DNA of 64,000 nt, taken from contig NZ_FNGF01000006.1 of NCBI RefSeq assembly GCF_900102815.1, positions 468,533 to 532,532 of the forward strand, given 5' to 3'. The translations under genes and the position numbers were made by a program. The notes under the pieces were generated by a model. It searched no databases and was not told the DNA's origin. It was given only the letters and a program-made list of their open reading frames with translations. Each line of letters opens with the position of its first letter. The first letter of the stretch is position 1. Of the stretch, positions 15,647-23,903 are shown piece after piece. The stretch is from Glycomyces sambucus. GTDB taxonomy: Bacteria > Actinomycetota > Actinomycetes > Mycobacteriales > Micromonosporaceae.

Positions 15647-16348
15647 TCAAGCCGGGTCGGCGAGGCGCCAGTACTGCTTCTTGTCGCGGTCGCGCACGAC
15701 CACGTCGAGTCCGGCGAGCTCGTCGCGCAGTTCGGCGAGGTCGCCCTCGTTCGACTTCTCCAGGGCCCGGTCGCGGGCCTTGAGCAGGGCGTCGGCGCCG
15801 CGCGGGAGGCCGTCGGCGCCGGGGACCCAGCGCTTGAGCTCGGCGCCGTACGGGTCGCCGTCGGGGAGCCAGCCGTAGCCGTGGCGGCGCAGGGCCGCGG
15901 CGAGCTTGTCGCGGTCGAGGTCGAACGGGACCTGCGCGAGCTCCTGGCGGCGGTGGCCGAGGACGACGAGCCGCTTGTCCTCCACGAAGACCGAGGCGAT
16001 GTCGGCGCGGTCCAGCGAGCGGTCGAGGTCGCCGCGCTTGAGGCGGATCGAGTCGCGCCCGACGGTGACCGCGAGCATCTCCGAGACCACCCACAGGGCG
16101 AGCACGAATCCGGCGACCGCGCCGAGCGCGATCCCGCCGGTGAGCTGCGCGGCGCGCGGCAGGTCCGTGACGAGTTCGAACAGGCCCTGGAACGGGAACC
16201 AGGAGAGCCCGGTGATCCACTCGGCGATGAGGATCAGGCCCCAGCCGAGGCCGGCGCCGACGATCGGGAGGACCGCGAGGAACGCCGGGCCGACCCAGGC
16301 GGGGTCGGCGACGACGGTGCGGTCGCCGGAGGTGTGCTCGGTGGGCAT
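15647..16348 (-). CDS. YqeB-family membrane protein
   Basis: 233 aa, membrane protein of the YqeB type found in Bacillus and many actinomycetes; molecular role unknown. Two hydrophobic segments (PAFLAVLPIVGAGLGWGLIL, residues about 21-40; TGGIALGAVAGFVLALWVVS, about 69-88) are followed by a PH-like cytosolic region (VTVGRDSIRLKRGDLDRSLD, SVFVEDKRLVVLGHRRQELA) and a C-terminal part with RHGYGWLPDGDPYGAELKRW and VVVRDRDKKQYWR, which I recognise from other YqeB proteins. AAAGGCGG precedes ATG 16348. The heptanucleotide array lies just downstream. Confidence 0.82.
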   Translation of the reverse strand: MPTEHTSGDRTVVADPAWVGPAFLAVLPIVGAGLGWGLILIAEWITGLSWFPFQGLFELVTDLPRAAQLTGGIALGAVAGFVLALWVVSEMLAVTVGRDSIRLKRGDLDRSLDRADIASVFVEDKRLVVLGHRRQELAQVPFDLDRDKLAAALRRHGYGWLPDGDPYGAELKRWVPGADGLPRGADALLKARDRALEKSNEGDLAELRDELAGLDVVVRDRDKKQYWRLADPA

Positions 16349-16607
16349 CGGTCCGCCGCCTTTCCGTTGATTGCGAACGCGCTCACCCTACAATACCCGC
16401 CTCTACCTGCGGAAATGCAATCCTGAAGGACTAGTCCGGAAGGAGGGGAAGCGGACCGGTCGGCAATACCAAAGTCAGGGCGGGTCCTACCCCGGTACCA
16501 CCGGGCGACGCCGGGATTCCCTTGAAACTAGGAGAAACCGGACAGCCGGGAGCTACGATCCGTTCGGTTCTGCGGCCGCGCCGCGCACGAGAGAGGTCCG
16601 ATGCCAT

Positions 16608-17144
16608 ATGCGACAGGGTTTCCCGACACACTGCTTCCGGATTCGACGCAGCTTTCCGGCGCGACACCGCCTCCCACTCAACCACGTCCCGCTCATCGCT
16701 GCCGCCGTCGCCGCGCTCCTGGTCTCCGCCGCGGGCCCGGCGGGCGCCGCCGAGACCGGGCACGCCGCCGACATCACGCTGTCCGAGAAGGGCGGCAGCT
16801 GCGAGGTCCGGGACGTCCCGGTCGCGGCGGCCCCGCCCGCGGAGGTCCGCATCGACGCCGACGACGTGGCCTTCGACTGCTCCGGGAGCACCGCGTTCCG
16901 CCTCGGCCGCGACGCCGCGTTCGCCTTCGACGACGCCGCGGGGACCGCGACCGCTGACGTGCTGCGGATCGTCGGCACCAAACTGGGCTTCACGTGCGGA
17001 TACGAGGCGTCGGACGTGGTCTTCCACCGCGAGGGGCCGTCCCGCGAGTACACGGGCGGGCCGTACACCGGGAGGAAGGTCCAGGGCTCGTTCCTGTGCC
17101 CGCGGTCGGTGCAGCTCGACAGGGCGGCGTTCGCGTTCCGCTGA
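16608..17144 (+). CDS. Small secreted protein of unknown function
   Basis: 178 aa, not recognised. A basic N-terminus and hydrophobic run (HVPLIAAAVAALLVSAAGPA) followed by GAAET gives a signal peptide with cleavage near residue 46. The mature part is about 130 residues with four Cys (SCEVRD, FDCSGS, FTCGYE, FLCPRS) that could make two disulfides, and beta-strand-like alternation. ATG 16608 is preferred because GAGAGG lies upstream, though the 11-nt spacing is long; in-frame sequence upstream looks non-coding. It converges with the PrsW gene across only 5 bp and has no operon partner. Confidence 0.7.
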   Translation: MRQGFPTHCFRIRRSFPARHRLPLNHVPLIAAAVAALLVSAAGPAGAAETGHAADITLSEKGGSCEVRDVPVAAAPPAEVRIDADDVAFDCSGSTAFRLGRDAAFAFDDAAGTATADVLRIVGTKLGFTCGYEASDVVFHREGPSREYTGGPYTGRKVQGSFLCPRSVQLDRAAFAFR

Positions 17145-17149
17145 CGCGG

Positions 17150-18259
17150 TCAGCGCGCCGCGCGGGCCTCGGCGACCGCGTCCCGCCACGGCTGCACCGC
17201 TTCGGCGGGCGCGAGGGCCGGGACGCGTTCCTCCACGAGGGCCAGTTGCAGGCGCTGCACGCGGGCCTGCGCCTCGCGCTCGGGCCCGGCCGGGAAGGCG
17301 CGCAGGTGCAGGCGGCGCGAGCGGCGCCGCGACAGGCTCCGCTCCTCGTCCTCCGTCAGCGTTCCTGCCGCGGCCTCTTCGGCCGACACCGCGGTCCACC
17401 GGGCGCGGAACGCGCGCCGGACCACGAAGTAGACGGCCATCACCACGACGAAGTTGATGAGCGGCTTCGCGAGCGTCCCGGCGAGGCCGCCGAGGAACGG
17501 GCTGTCGAACAGGAAGTGCATGCCCATCGCCAGGAGCAGGCAGCCGATCGCGACCCACACGCGCCGCGCCGCCGACCGGCCCGACGCGCTCACCAGGTAT
17601 CCGATGCCCGCGCCCGCGACGGCGCTCATCGCCCAGTGCGAGCCGATGCCGGTGAGGACGATCCGGATCCACAGGGTCTGGAACGTCGCCGTGAACGGCT
17701 CCACGCCGCCGGCCATGACGATCCCGTTGAGCCCGTAGGTGAAGTTCTCGGTGATCTGGAAGCCGAAGCCGACCAGGGCGCCGTAGGCGAGGCCGTCGGC
17801 GGCGCTGCGCACGAGGCGGGTCGACACGGCCGCGAGCAGGACGACGCCGGCGAGCTTCGCGACCTCCTCGTTCAGGGGCGCGGTGAGCGCGGCCGACCAG
17901 TCCGAGGCGGCCTCCAGGCCGAGGGACTGCGACCACACCGACAGGAGGCGGGTGTTCATGAGGATCGCGATGCCGCACGCGGCCAGGCCGCCCCACATGA
18001 GCGCGAGCCACGTCCCGTTCCACGGCGGCGCCTGCACGGGCCGCATGACCCGCCGCGCCAGCCACACCCCGACCGCGAGGCACGAGAGCAGGACCGCGAC
18101 GTTGAGGGCGGCGCTGGGCGGGAACGCCAGCATCGTCGGCACCGAGTTCTGCTTGAGCGTCCACAGCCCGTAGGCGGAGGCGGCGATCATCACCCAGAAC
18201 GCGACCGAGCGGACGTCGACGCGGGGGGCGCGCGGGAGCGCGAGGGCCTGGGCGGTCAT
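17150..18259 (-). CDS. PrsW-family intramembrane metalloprotease
   Basis: Polytopic membrane protein, 369 aa, with about eight helices. The family's site elements are visible: PLNEEVAKLAGV (residues about 127-138, EE pair), GFGFQITENFTYGLNG (about 164-179, with the E) and MGMHFLFDSP (His and Asp, about 245-254). PrsW cleaves anti-sigma factor RsiW in Bacillus; actinobacterial relatives have unknown targets. The C-terminal 85 residues are a cytosolic, Arg-rich tail absent from Bacillus PrsW. The ATG overlaps the stop of the upstream small gene (ATGA), so the two are made together; that partner is a candidate substrate or regulator. Confidence 0.85.
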   Translation of the reverse strand: MTAQALALPRAPRVDVRSVAFWVMIAASAYGLWTLKQNSVPTMLAFPPSAALNVAVLLSCLAVGVWLARRVMRPVQAPPWNGTWLALMWGGLAACGIAILMNTRLLSVWSQSLGLEAASDWSAALTAPLNEEVAKLAGVVLLAAVSTRLVRSAADGLAYGALVGFGFQITENFTYGLNGIVMAGGVEPFTATFQTLWIRIVLTGIGSHWAMSAVAGAGIGYLVSASGRSAARRVWVAIGCLLLAMGMHFLFDSPFLGGLAGTLAKPLINFVVVMAVYFVVRRAFRARWTAVSAEEAAAGTLTEDEERSLSRRRSRRLHLRAFPAGPEREAQARVQRLQLALVEERVPALAPAEAVQPWRDAVAEARAAR

Positions 18260-18870
18260 GCGGTCTCCCCGGTGTCGTCGTCCTCGTCGAAGGCCACGGA
18301 GTCGATGATCTCAGTGGCCGCGGTCCAGTCGGCCTGGTCGGCGTCGAAGGGCCCCAGGACCTGCGCCTCGACGGCCTCGGCGTCGTCGTCTGCGGGGAGG
18401 ACGAACGCGGTCCCGATGGCGGTGTCGACCTGGAGGCTCCCGTAGAGGCCGCCGGTGATCCACTTGGTGTCGAACTCGGTGGGCTCACCGAGCCACACCT
18501 CGGTGCCGGAGTGGCGCGCGACGCCGAGCAGCCGCTCCATGCCGTCCCACATCTCCTGGGCGTTGTCGGGCTTCCCGGCGCTGAACTCGACGCTCGTGAG
18601 GCGCACGGAGACGTCGCCGCGGGTGAGCAGGAGCCCGGAGTGCAGGTCGCTGGCGGTCCGGTCGAGGGTCCAGCCCTCGCCGACCTGGGCCGAGACCTGC
18701 CCGGTGGAGCCGAACTCGATCACGGTCCCGGCGGGGACCGGCTCGCTTGCGGGGAGGGCCTTGGCGAGCAGGCCCTCCACCGCGGTCAGTGCGAGCAGCA
18801 CCCCGGCCACGACCAGCGGCACCCATACGCGCCGCGCGCCGTGGACGGCGTTGCCCTTGAAATCATCCAC
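18256..18870 (-). CDS. Single-pass anchored protein coupled to PrsW
   Basis: 204 aa, not recognised. A short cytosolic N-terminus, one hydrophobic segment (VWVPLVVAGVLLALTAVEGL, residues about 15-34) and a 165-residue outer domain starting with GTVIEFGSTGQVSAQVGEGW give an anchor-plus-ectodomain layout. The ectodomain resembles the stand-alone lipoprotein-like sensors found beside other actinobacterial membrane proteins, but no family is certain. It overlaps the PrsW gene by 4 bp. GTG 18870 has TAGGTT exactly six bases upstream, a leaderless -10 pattern. It is divergent from the VOC gene. Confidence 0.75.
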   Translation of the reverse strand: MDDFKGNAVHGARRVWVPLVVAGVLLALTAVEGLLAKALPASEPVPAGTVIEFGSTGQVSAQVGEGWTLDRTASDLHSGLLLTRGDVSVRLTSVEFSAGKPDNAQEMWDGMERLLGVARHSGTEVWLGEPTEFDTKWITGGLYGSLQVDTAIGTAFVLPADDDAEAVEAQVLGPFDADQADWTAATEIIDSVAFDEDDDTGETA

Positions 18871-19001
18871 TCGCCCAACCTAATCGCCGGACGGGGCCGG
18901 GACCGGGGAAACGACGGGTCCGGGGCGCGTTCATACCACCTTCACGTGCCCGAAGACCCGAGAACGCGAAACCGTGTCGCGATCCGTACTAGTCTCTGGG
19001 G

Positions 19002-19757
19002 ATGGCGATTCTGTGGACGACCGCGTTCTGGGACTTCCCCGCCGAGGGCTTCGAGGACGGCATCGCCTTCTGGCTCAAGGCGACCGGTTCGAACCTGTCA
19101 CCGCGCCGCGGGCCGGAGGGCGCCTTCGCGACCCTGGTGCCCCCGGGAGGGGACCCGTGCCTGCGGGTGCAGCGGGTACGGGACGGCAAGGGCGGCAACC
19201 ACCTCGACCTGCACGTGGACGATGTGGAGGCCGAGGCCGAGCGCGCCCAGGTGCTCGGGGCGGCCCCGGTGTTCGCCGAGCCGGGCCTGTCCGTCCTCCG
19301 CTCCCCCGGCGGGTTCGCGTTCTGCCTGGTCGACCACAACGGCGAGGCGAAGGTGCCGGCCCCCGAGTCGTGGCCCGGCGGCCAGCGCAGCCGTGTCGAC
19401 CAGGTGTGCCTGGACGTGCCGCCGCAGGCGTTCGACCACGAGCTGGTGTTCTGGCAGAGCCTGACGGGCTGGCCGCAGGCGGCCACGCGGTCGGCGGAGT
19501 TCCGCCGGCTCATCTCGCCGCCGGACATGCCGCTGCGGTTCCTCCTGCAGCGCTTGGACGTGGCAGAGAAGGGCCAGTCGAGCGCGGCGCACGTGGACCT
19601 CGCGTGCAGCGATGTGGACGCCGAGACCGAGCGCCATGTGGCGCTCGGTGCGGAGGCGGTCCGGCGCCACCACTGGTGGCAGGTGATGCGCGACCCGGCG
19701 GGCCTGGAGTACTGCATCACGAGCCGGGACCCGGACACGGGCGCCGTCCCGGTCTAG
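19002..19757 (+). CDS. VOC-family (glyoxalase-fold) protein
   Basis: Soluble protein of 251 aa with two tandem vicinal-oxygen-chelate modules: residues 1-125 (HLDLHVDDVEAEAERAQVLG, GGFAFCLVDHN) and 130-251 (SRVDQVCLDVPPQAFDHELV, AHVDLACSDVDAETERHVAL, DPAGLEYCIT). Metal-ligand candidates are the His in HLDLHV and AHVDLA and the Glu in LEYC. The family includes isomerases, dioxygenases and resistance proteins; actinomycetes carry many of this type with unknown substrate. TAGTCT at 18990-18995 lies six bases before the ATG, so transcription is probably leaderless. The DUF2071 gene follows after 9 bp, suggesting an operon. Confidence 0.85.
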   Translation: MAILWTTAFWDFPAEGFEDGIAFWLKATGSNLSPRRGPEGAFATLVPPGGDPCLRVQRVRDGKGGNHLDLHVDDVEAEAERAQVLGAAPVFAEPGLSVLRSPGGFAFCLVDHNGEAKVPAPESWPGGQRSRVDQVCLDVPPQAFDHELVFWQSLTGWPQAATRSAEFRRLISPPDMPLRFLLQRLDVAEKGQSSAAHVDLACSDVDAETERHVALGAEAVRRHHWWQVMRDPAGLEYCITSRDPDTGAVPV

Positions 19758-19766
19758 GCGGCCGCG

Positions 19767-20543
19767 GTGACCCCCGAGTCGGTACCTCCTGAGCCCATGC
19801 CTCTTGAACCCGTGTCTCCCGAACCCGTGACGCCCGATCCGCCCCGCGGGATCGGCCGGACGCTCATGACCCAGTCGTGGCTGGAGCTGTCGTTCCTGCA
19901 CTGGGAGGTGTCGCCGGAGGCGGTGGCGCGGCTGCTGCCGCGCGGGACGGTCCCCGACCTGTTCGAGGGCCGCGCGTACGTGGGGCTGGTGCCGTTCCGG
20001 ATGCACGCGGTGGGCTGGTTCGGGCTGCCGGGCGTGCCGTACCTCGGGTCGTTCCCGGAGACGAACGTGCGGCTCTACTCGGTCGACCGCGACGGCAGGC
20101 GCGGGGTGGTGTTCCGGTCGCTCGACGCGTCGCGGCTGGTGCCGGTGCTGGCGGCGCGGACGGGGTTCCGGCTGCCCTACGTGTGGTCGCGGATGCGGAT
20201 CGCGGCGGCGGGCGGCCTGGTGTCGTACACGAGCCGGCGCCGCTGGCCGGGGCCGCGGGGCGCAGGCGGCCGCATCGTGGTCCGGCCGGGCGCGCGGCTG
20301 GAGGAGCCGAGCCCGCTGGAGCACTTCCTCACGGCCCGCTGGGGACTGCACACCATGATCGCGGGACGCCTGAGGTTCGTCCCGAACCGCCACCCGCGGT
20401 GGCCGCTGCACCGCGCGGAACTGGTGGAGTGCGACGAGGACCTGGTGGCCGCGGCCGGGCTCGACACATCGGGGGGCGGTTCGGTGAGCGTCCTGTACTC
20501 GCCGGGCGTGCCGGTCCGGTTCGGCCGCCCGGTGCCCGCTTAG
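19767..20543 (+). CDS. DUF2071/YqjF-like protein
   Basis: 258 aa, matches the DUF2071 (YqjF) family of unknown function: TQSWLELSFLHWEVSPEAVA (residues about 35-54), LLPRGTVPDLFEGRAYVGLV then PFRMHAVGW, FPETNVRLYS, and the distal FLTARWGLHTM. The family is thought to bind lipophilic or acidic ligands, but no activity is established. The first 25 residues are a Pro/Glu repeat (PPEP, LEPV, SPEP, TPDP) translated from a short degenerate DNA repeat; the true start could be the ATG at 19797 rather than the GTG at 19767. It is the second gene after the VOC gene; a hairpin overlaps its stop. Confidence 0.82.
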   Translation: MTPESVPPEPMPLEPVSPEPVTPDPPRGIGRTLMTQSWLELSFLHWEVSPEAVARLLPRGTVPDLFEGRAYVGLVPFRMHAVGWFGLPGVPYLGSFPETNVRLYSVDRDGRRGVVFRSLDASRLVPVLAARTGFRLPYVWSRMRIAAAGGLVSYTSRRRWPGPRGAGGRIVVRPGARLEEPSPLEHFLTARWGLHTMIAGRLRFVPNRHPRWPLHRAELVECDEDLVAAAGLDTSGGGSVSVLYSPGVPVRFGRPVPA

Positions 20544-20559
20544 GCGCCTCCTGAGGCGC
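20544..20559 (+). terminator. Short hairpin at the DUF2071 stop
   Basis: GCGCCTC and GAGGCGC pair around a 2-nt loop, starting at the last bases of the stop region. It is compact and GC-only, so termination strength is uncertain. Confidence 0.4.
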
Positions 20560-20597
20560 GCGGACCGCGACTTCTGCAAGACATCGTTTTCAGGCTC

Positions 20598-20650
20598 TTG
20601 TGCCGTTCCGATGAAAAAGTTACATTTATCTATAAGGAAGGCTTCTTAAT
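20598..20650 (+). promoter_or_regulatory. Possible chitinase promoter and inverted repeat
   Basis: TTGTGC (20598-20603) and TACATT (20621-20626) are separated by 17 bp. An imperfect inverted repeat, TAAGGAAGGCTTCTTA, follows just before the ribosome site GAGGTGAT. The region is markedly AT-rich compared with its surroundings, as expected for a regulated secreted-hydrolase promoter. No DasR-type site was found. Confidence 0.35.
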
Positions 20651-20666
20651 GATATGAGGTGATCCA

Positions 20667-21581
20667 ATGCTCCGTCGACCCCGCCGGAAGCTGCTCGCAC
20701 TGCTCGGCTCGTTCGTCTTCGCACTGGCCCTGGCCACCGGGATCTCGGCGTCCGCCGCCAATGCGCAGACCGCGTGCGCCGCGGCCTGGAACTCGGGATC
20801 CGTCTACACCCAGGGCAACGTCGTCTCCCACGGCGGCCAGAACTGGACCGCCCAGTGGTGGACGCAGGGCGAGACGCCCGGCACCACCGGCCAGTGGGGC
20901 GTCTGGCGCAACCCCGTCGCCTGCGGCGGCGGCACCGACCCCGGCGGCCCCGGGACCCCCAACGGCCTCGACGTGACCGAGGCCCAGTTCAACCAGATGT
21001 TCCCGGGCCGGAACTCCTTCTACACCTACCAGGGCTTCGTCAACGCCACCGCGTCCTACCCCGGCTTCAGCAACACCGGGAACGCCACCGTCCAGAAGCA
21101 GGAGGTCGCGGCGTTCCTCGCGAACGTCTCCCACGAGACCGGCGGCCTCGTCCACATCGTCGAGCAGAACTCCGCGAACTACCCGCACTACTGCGACTGG
21201 AGCCAGTCCTACGGCTGCCCGGCCGGGCAGGCCGCCTACTACGGCCGCGGCCCCATCCAGTTGAGCTGGAACTTCAACTACAACGCCGCGGGCGCCGCCC
21301 TCGGCCTGCCGCTGCTGACCAACCCCTGGCTGGTCGAGCAGAACGCCACGGTCGCATGGCAGACCGCCCTCTGGTACTGGAACACCCAGTCCGGCCCGGG
21401 CTCCATGACCGGCCACACCGCGATGACCTCCGGGGCGGGCTTCGGCGAGTCCATCCGGTCCATCAACGGCTCGATCGAGTGCAACGGCGGCAACCCCGCC
21501 CAGGTCCAGAGCCGCGTCACCAAGTACCAGTCCTTCACGTCGATCCTGGGCGTGGCCCCGGGCGCCAATCTCTACTGCTGA
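20667..21581 (+). CDS. Secreted GH19 chitinase with CBM5/12
   Basis: Endochitinase of 304 aa that cleaves chitin with inversion. A signal peptide (MLRRPRRKLLALLGSFVFAL to about ANAQ, residue 34) is followed by a CBM5/12 chitin-binding module (residues 37-85, AWNSGSVYTQGNVVSHGGQN and WTAQWWTQGE with the exposed aromatics), a Gly/Pro linker to about 100, and a GH19 domain. The catalytic acid and base are E157 in SHETGG and E166 in HIVEQN, nine residues apart as in Streptomyces ChiC/ChiG. YYGRGPIQLSWNFNY and the closing Cys fit the family. Domain order is that of Streptomyces ChiC-type enzymes. GAGGTGAT precedes the ATG. Confidence 0.95.
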   Translation: MLRRPRRKLLALLGSFVFALALATGISASAANAQTACAAAWNSGSVYTQGNVVSHGGQNWTAQWWTQGETPGTTGQWGVWRNPVACGGGTDPGGPGTPNGLDVTEAQFNQMFPGRNSFYTYQGFVNATASYPGFSNTGNATVQKQEVAAFLANVSHETGGLVHIVEQNSANYPHYCDWSQSYGCPAGQAAYYGRGPIQLSWNFNYNAAGAALGLPLLTNPWLVEQNATVAWQTALWYWNTQSGPGSMTGHTAMTSGAGFGESIRSINGSIECNGGNPAQVQSRVTKYQSFTSILGVAPGANLYC

Positions 21582-21591
21582 GGATGAGAAC

Positions 21592-21623
21592 GCGGGCCGG
21601 CCGGGGATCCCCGGCCGGCCCGC
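21592..21623. terminator. Perfect 32-bp palindrome between convergent genes
   Basis: GCGGGCCGGCCGGGGA is followed directly by its exact reverse complement, with no unpaired centre. It lies 10 bp after the chitinase stop and 14 bp from the stop of the minus-strand gene, so it can end both transcripts. Confidence 0.75.
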
Positions 21624-21637
21624 ACCCGTTGCGGGGG

Positions 21638-22078
21638 TCAGGCGGCCCGGGCCTCGAGGTCGGGGCGGCGCCGGCCGAAGACCGGCACCAGGACCGCCGC
21701 GACGACCACGTGCATGAGGATCAGGACGATCCGCGTGCCGGTGGTGGCCTCGGTGTAGAACGGCGGCACCATCTCGACCGCGAACACGGCCGCGGCGCCG
21801 ATGAGCCAGACCAGGCGGGCCTTGCGGGGAGCGAAGCGGTCGAGGACGGCGCGGGCGATCCAGCCGAGGCCGCCCGCGAGCAGGGTCATGAAGGCACCGG
21901 CGATGAACCCCACCTCGATGGGGTCCTGGCCGGGGTTGGCGGCCTTCATCTCGACGCCGACCGCCGCGGCGATCACGGCGGTGAGGCCGGCCGCGACGGC
22001 GGCGGCGACGAGGGCGATGAGGCGGGCGCGCCAGACGGGGGCGGTCTTCGCGGGCGCGGCGGTCTCGGTGTCGGACAT
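21638..22078 (-). CDS. DUF6069-like integral membrane protein
   Basis: 146 aa with four predicted membrane helices: LIALVAAAVAAGLTAVIAAA, IEVGFIAGAFMTLLAGGLGW, LVWLIGAAAVFAVEMVPPFY and IVLILMHVVVAAVLVPVFGR. The layout matches the small DUF6069 proteins of actinomycetes, whose function is unknown. ATG 22078 is chosen because GGAGA lies upstream and the in-frame ATG at 22117 has none. It diverges from the AraC-type regulator gene 129 bp away; such pairs usually mean that the regulator controls the membrane protein. Confidence 0.72.
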   Translation of the reverse strand: MSDTETAAPAKTAPVWRARLIALVAAAVAAGLTAVIAAAVGVEMKAANPGQDPIEVGFIAGAFMTLLAGGLGWIARAVLDRFAPRKARLVWLIGAAAVFAVEMVPPFYTEATTGTRIVLILMHVVVAAVLVPVFGRRRPDLEARAA

Positions 22079-22206
22079 GGGGGTCTCCGTTGCATTGGTG
22101 TGGATTCCGGTGGACACCGTCGACGGTAGAGGGACGGGCCGACATCGCCAATCCGCGAGCGTCCTCGCTTCATGTCCGATCGTCCCGCCCCGGTTAGGCT
22201 TCGGAG

Positions 22207-23172
22207 ATGGACGTGCTCAGCGATGTGATGACGGTGCTGCGGACCGGCCGGCCCTTCGCGGCCCGCTTCGCGCGGGCGGCCCCCTGGTCGGTGCGGCACG
22301 GCGGCCGGTCGAACGGCTGCGGCCTCCAGATCATGGTGCGCGGCACCGCGGTCGCGGTCGCCGAGGACGGCCGGACGTTCACGCTCGGACCCGGCGACAT
22401 GCTCGTGGTCCCCCACGGCGCCCCGCACCTGGTCGCCGACTCGGCGGCGACCCCGCCGGGGCCGGCGTGCGAGCCGGGCCGGCAGCCGTCGGGGGCCGTG
22501 ATCCGCGCCGACGACCCTGACGCCACGCACGTCATGCTCTGCATGGCGTACGAGATGGCGCCGAACCGCACCCACCCGCTCATCGCCACGCTCCCGGACT
22601 TCGTCCACGTGCCGGCCGACCCGGCCGCGCGCCCCGAGCTCGCCAACGCGATCGCCATGCTGGACAACGAGCTCGCCTCGGAGCTGCGCGGCGGCGACGT
22701 CCTCGTCCCGGCCCTGGTGGACGCGGTCCTCATGTACCTGCTGCGGGCGCTCCTGGGCCCGCACACCGGCGACTGCCGCTCCGGCGGCTGGGCCGTGGCG
22801 CTCGGCGACGACGCGGTCGCGGCCGCGCTGGAGGCGATCCACGCCGACCCCGCGCGGCAGTGGACGGTGGCGTCGCTGGGCGAGCGGGCGGGCCTGTCGC
22901 GCTCGGCGTTCTCGCGGCGGTTCACCGAACTGGTCGGCCAGCCGCCGCTCGCGTACCTGACGTCGTGGCGCTTGACCCTCGCCGCGCGGCTCCTCGCCGA
23001 CACCGACGCGCCGCTGTCGGCGGTCGCGCGCCGGGTCGGGTACGCCTCGGAGTTCGCGTTCGCGGCCGCGTTCAAGCGCGACTTCGGGACCCCGCCGGGC
23101 CAGTTCCGCAAGCAGACCCCCGCGTGCGAGCCGGCCGACGAGCCGTTCCGGCGCGAACCGGTCCTCCTCTGA
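22207..23172 (+). CDS. AraC-family transcriptional regulator with cupin sensor
   Basis: DNA-binding regulator, 321 aa. The N-terminal part (residues about 20-200) is an AraC-binding cupin (GLQIMVRGTAVAVAEDGRTF, GDMLVVPHGAPHLV with the His-rich turn). The C-terminal two helix-turn-helix motifs are clear: VASLGERAGLSRSAFSRRFT and LSAVARRVGYASEFAFAAAF with the closing FGTPPGQFRKQ. The cupin-plus-AraC group with RFAR-type starts often senses small organic ligands and activates an adjacent divergent gene, here the DUF6069 gene. TAGGCT at 22195-22200 lies six bases before the ATG, a leaderless pattern. Ligand unknown. Confidence 0.9.
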   Translation: MDVLSDVMTVLRTGRPFAARFARAAPWSVRHGGRSNGCGLQIMVRGTAVAVAEDGRTFTLGPGDMLVVPHGAPHLVADSAATPPGPACEPGRQPSGAVIRADDPDATHVMLCMAYEMAPNRTHPLIATLPDFVHVPADPAARPELANAIAMLDNELASELRGGDVLVPALVDAVLMYLLRALLGPHTGDCRSGGWAVALGDDAVAAALEAIHADPARQWTVASLGERAGLSRSAFSRRFTELVGQPPLAYLTSWRLTLAARLLADTDAPLSAVARRVGYASEFAFAAAFKRDFGTPPGQFRKQTPACEPADEPFRREPVLL

Positions 23173-23228
23173 CGAATCCCGGCCGCAGGGCCTACGCTCC
23201 GATACGCTCCCGCTGACGGGGAGGCGCG

Positions 23229-23903
23229 ATGCGGGCGAAGCGGAGGCGGGCGAGCCGGGTCTGGCACGGGACGCTGTTCGCGATCGTGCTGGCGGCCTTG
23301 GTGACGCAGACGGTCCTGGTGGTGCAGGGCGGTACCGACGTCAACGCCGCCGCGGGCGGCGGGGACGAGTCCACGCGGGTGCGGCTGGTGCACCTGTTCA
23401 GCTACTTCACGATCCAGAGCAACCTCCTGGTGCTGTGGGCCTCGGGCCTCCTGGCGCTGCGGCCCGACCGGGACGGGCGCGCGTGGCGGGTGCTGCGCCT
23501 GGACGCGCTGCTCGGCATCGTCATCACCGGGATCGTGTTCGCGCTGGTCCTCGCGCCGCTGGTGCATCCGGTCGGGGTCGCGTGGGCGGTGAACGCGGCG
23601 TTCCACTACCTCAGCCCGGCGGCGTTCCTGGTCGGCTGGCTCGTGTTCGGGCCGCGCGGGCAGGTCGACGGGGGCACCGCGTGGCTGGCGTTCCTGTGGC
23701 CGGTCGCGTGGATCGCCTACACGTTCGCGCAGGGCGCGCGGACCGGCTGGTACCCGTACCCGTTCCTCGACGCCGCGGCCCTGGGCCACCCGCGGGCCGC
23801 GCTCAACACGGCCCTGGTGCTCCTCGCCGCGTTCTGCCTTGCGGCCCTGGCGCAGTGGGTCGACCGGCGGCTCAGGCGCGGGCGGGCCGGCGCGCGGCCC
23901 TGA
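23229..23903 (+). CDS. Pr6Pr-family membrane protein
   Basis: 224 aa with six predicted membrane helices. HLFSYFTIQSNLLVLWASGL (residues about 56-75) is the core Pr6Pr signature with the S-Y-F-T-x-x-S-N pattern, and ALVLAPLVHPVGVAWAVNAA, FHYLSPAAFLVGWL and the later WPVAWIAYTFAQGA complete the family. Related eukaryotic FAR-17a/AIG1-like proteins are threonine hydrolases of fatty-acid esters, but the bacterial group is uncharacterised. GGGGAGG precedes the ATG. Its 3' end overlaps the convergent MFS gene by 32 bp, so both C-termini share DNA. Confidence 0.82.
   Translation: MRAKRRRASRVWHGTLFAIVLAALVTQTVLVVQGGTDVNAAAGGGDESTRVRLVHLFSYFTIQSNLLVLWASGLLALRPDRDGRAWRVLRLDALLGIVITGIVFALVLAPLVHPVGVAWAVNAAFHYLSPAAFLVGWLVFGPRGQVDGGTAWLAFLWPVAWIAYTFAQGARTGWYPYPFLDAAALGHPRAALNTALVLLAAFCLAALAQWVDRRLRRGRAGARP

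Noticed and set aside
13076..16426. Open frame of over 1,100 codons on plus
   Set aside because: It crosses four genes on the other strand, contains the translated heptamer array (RLAPRAS repeats) and has no coherent domain. It is an antisense shadow.
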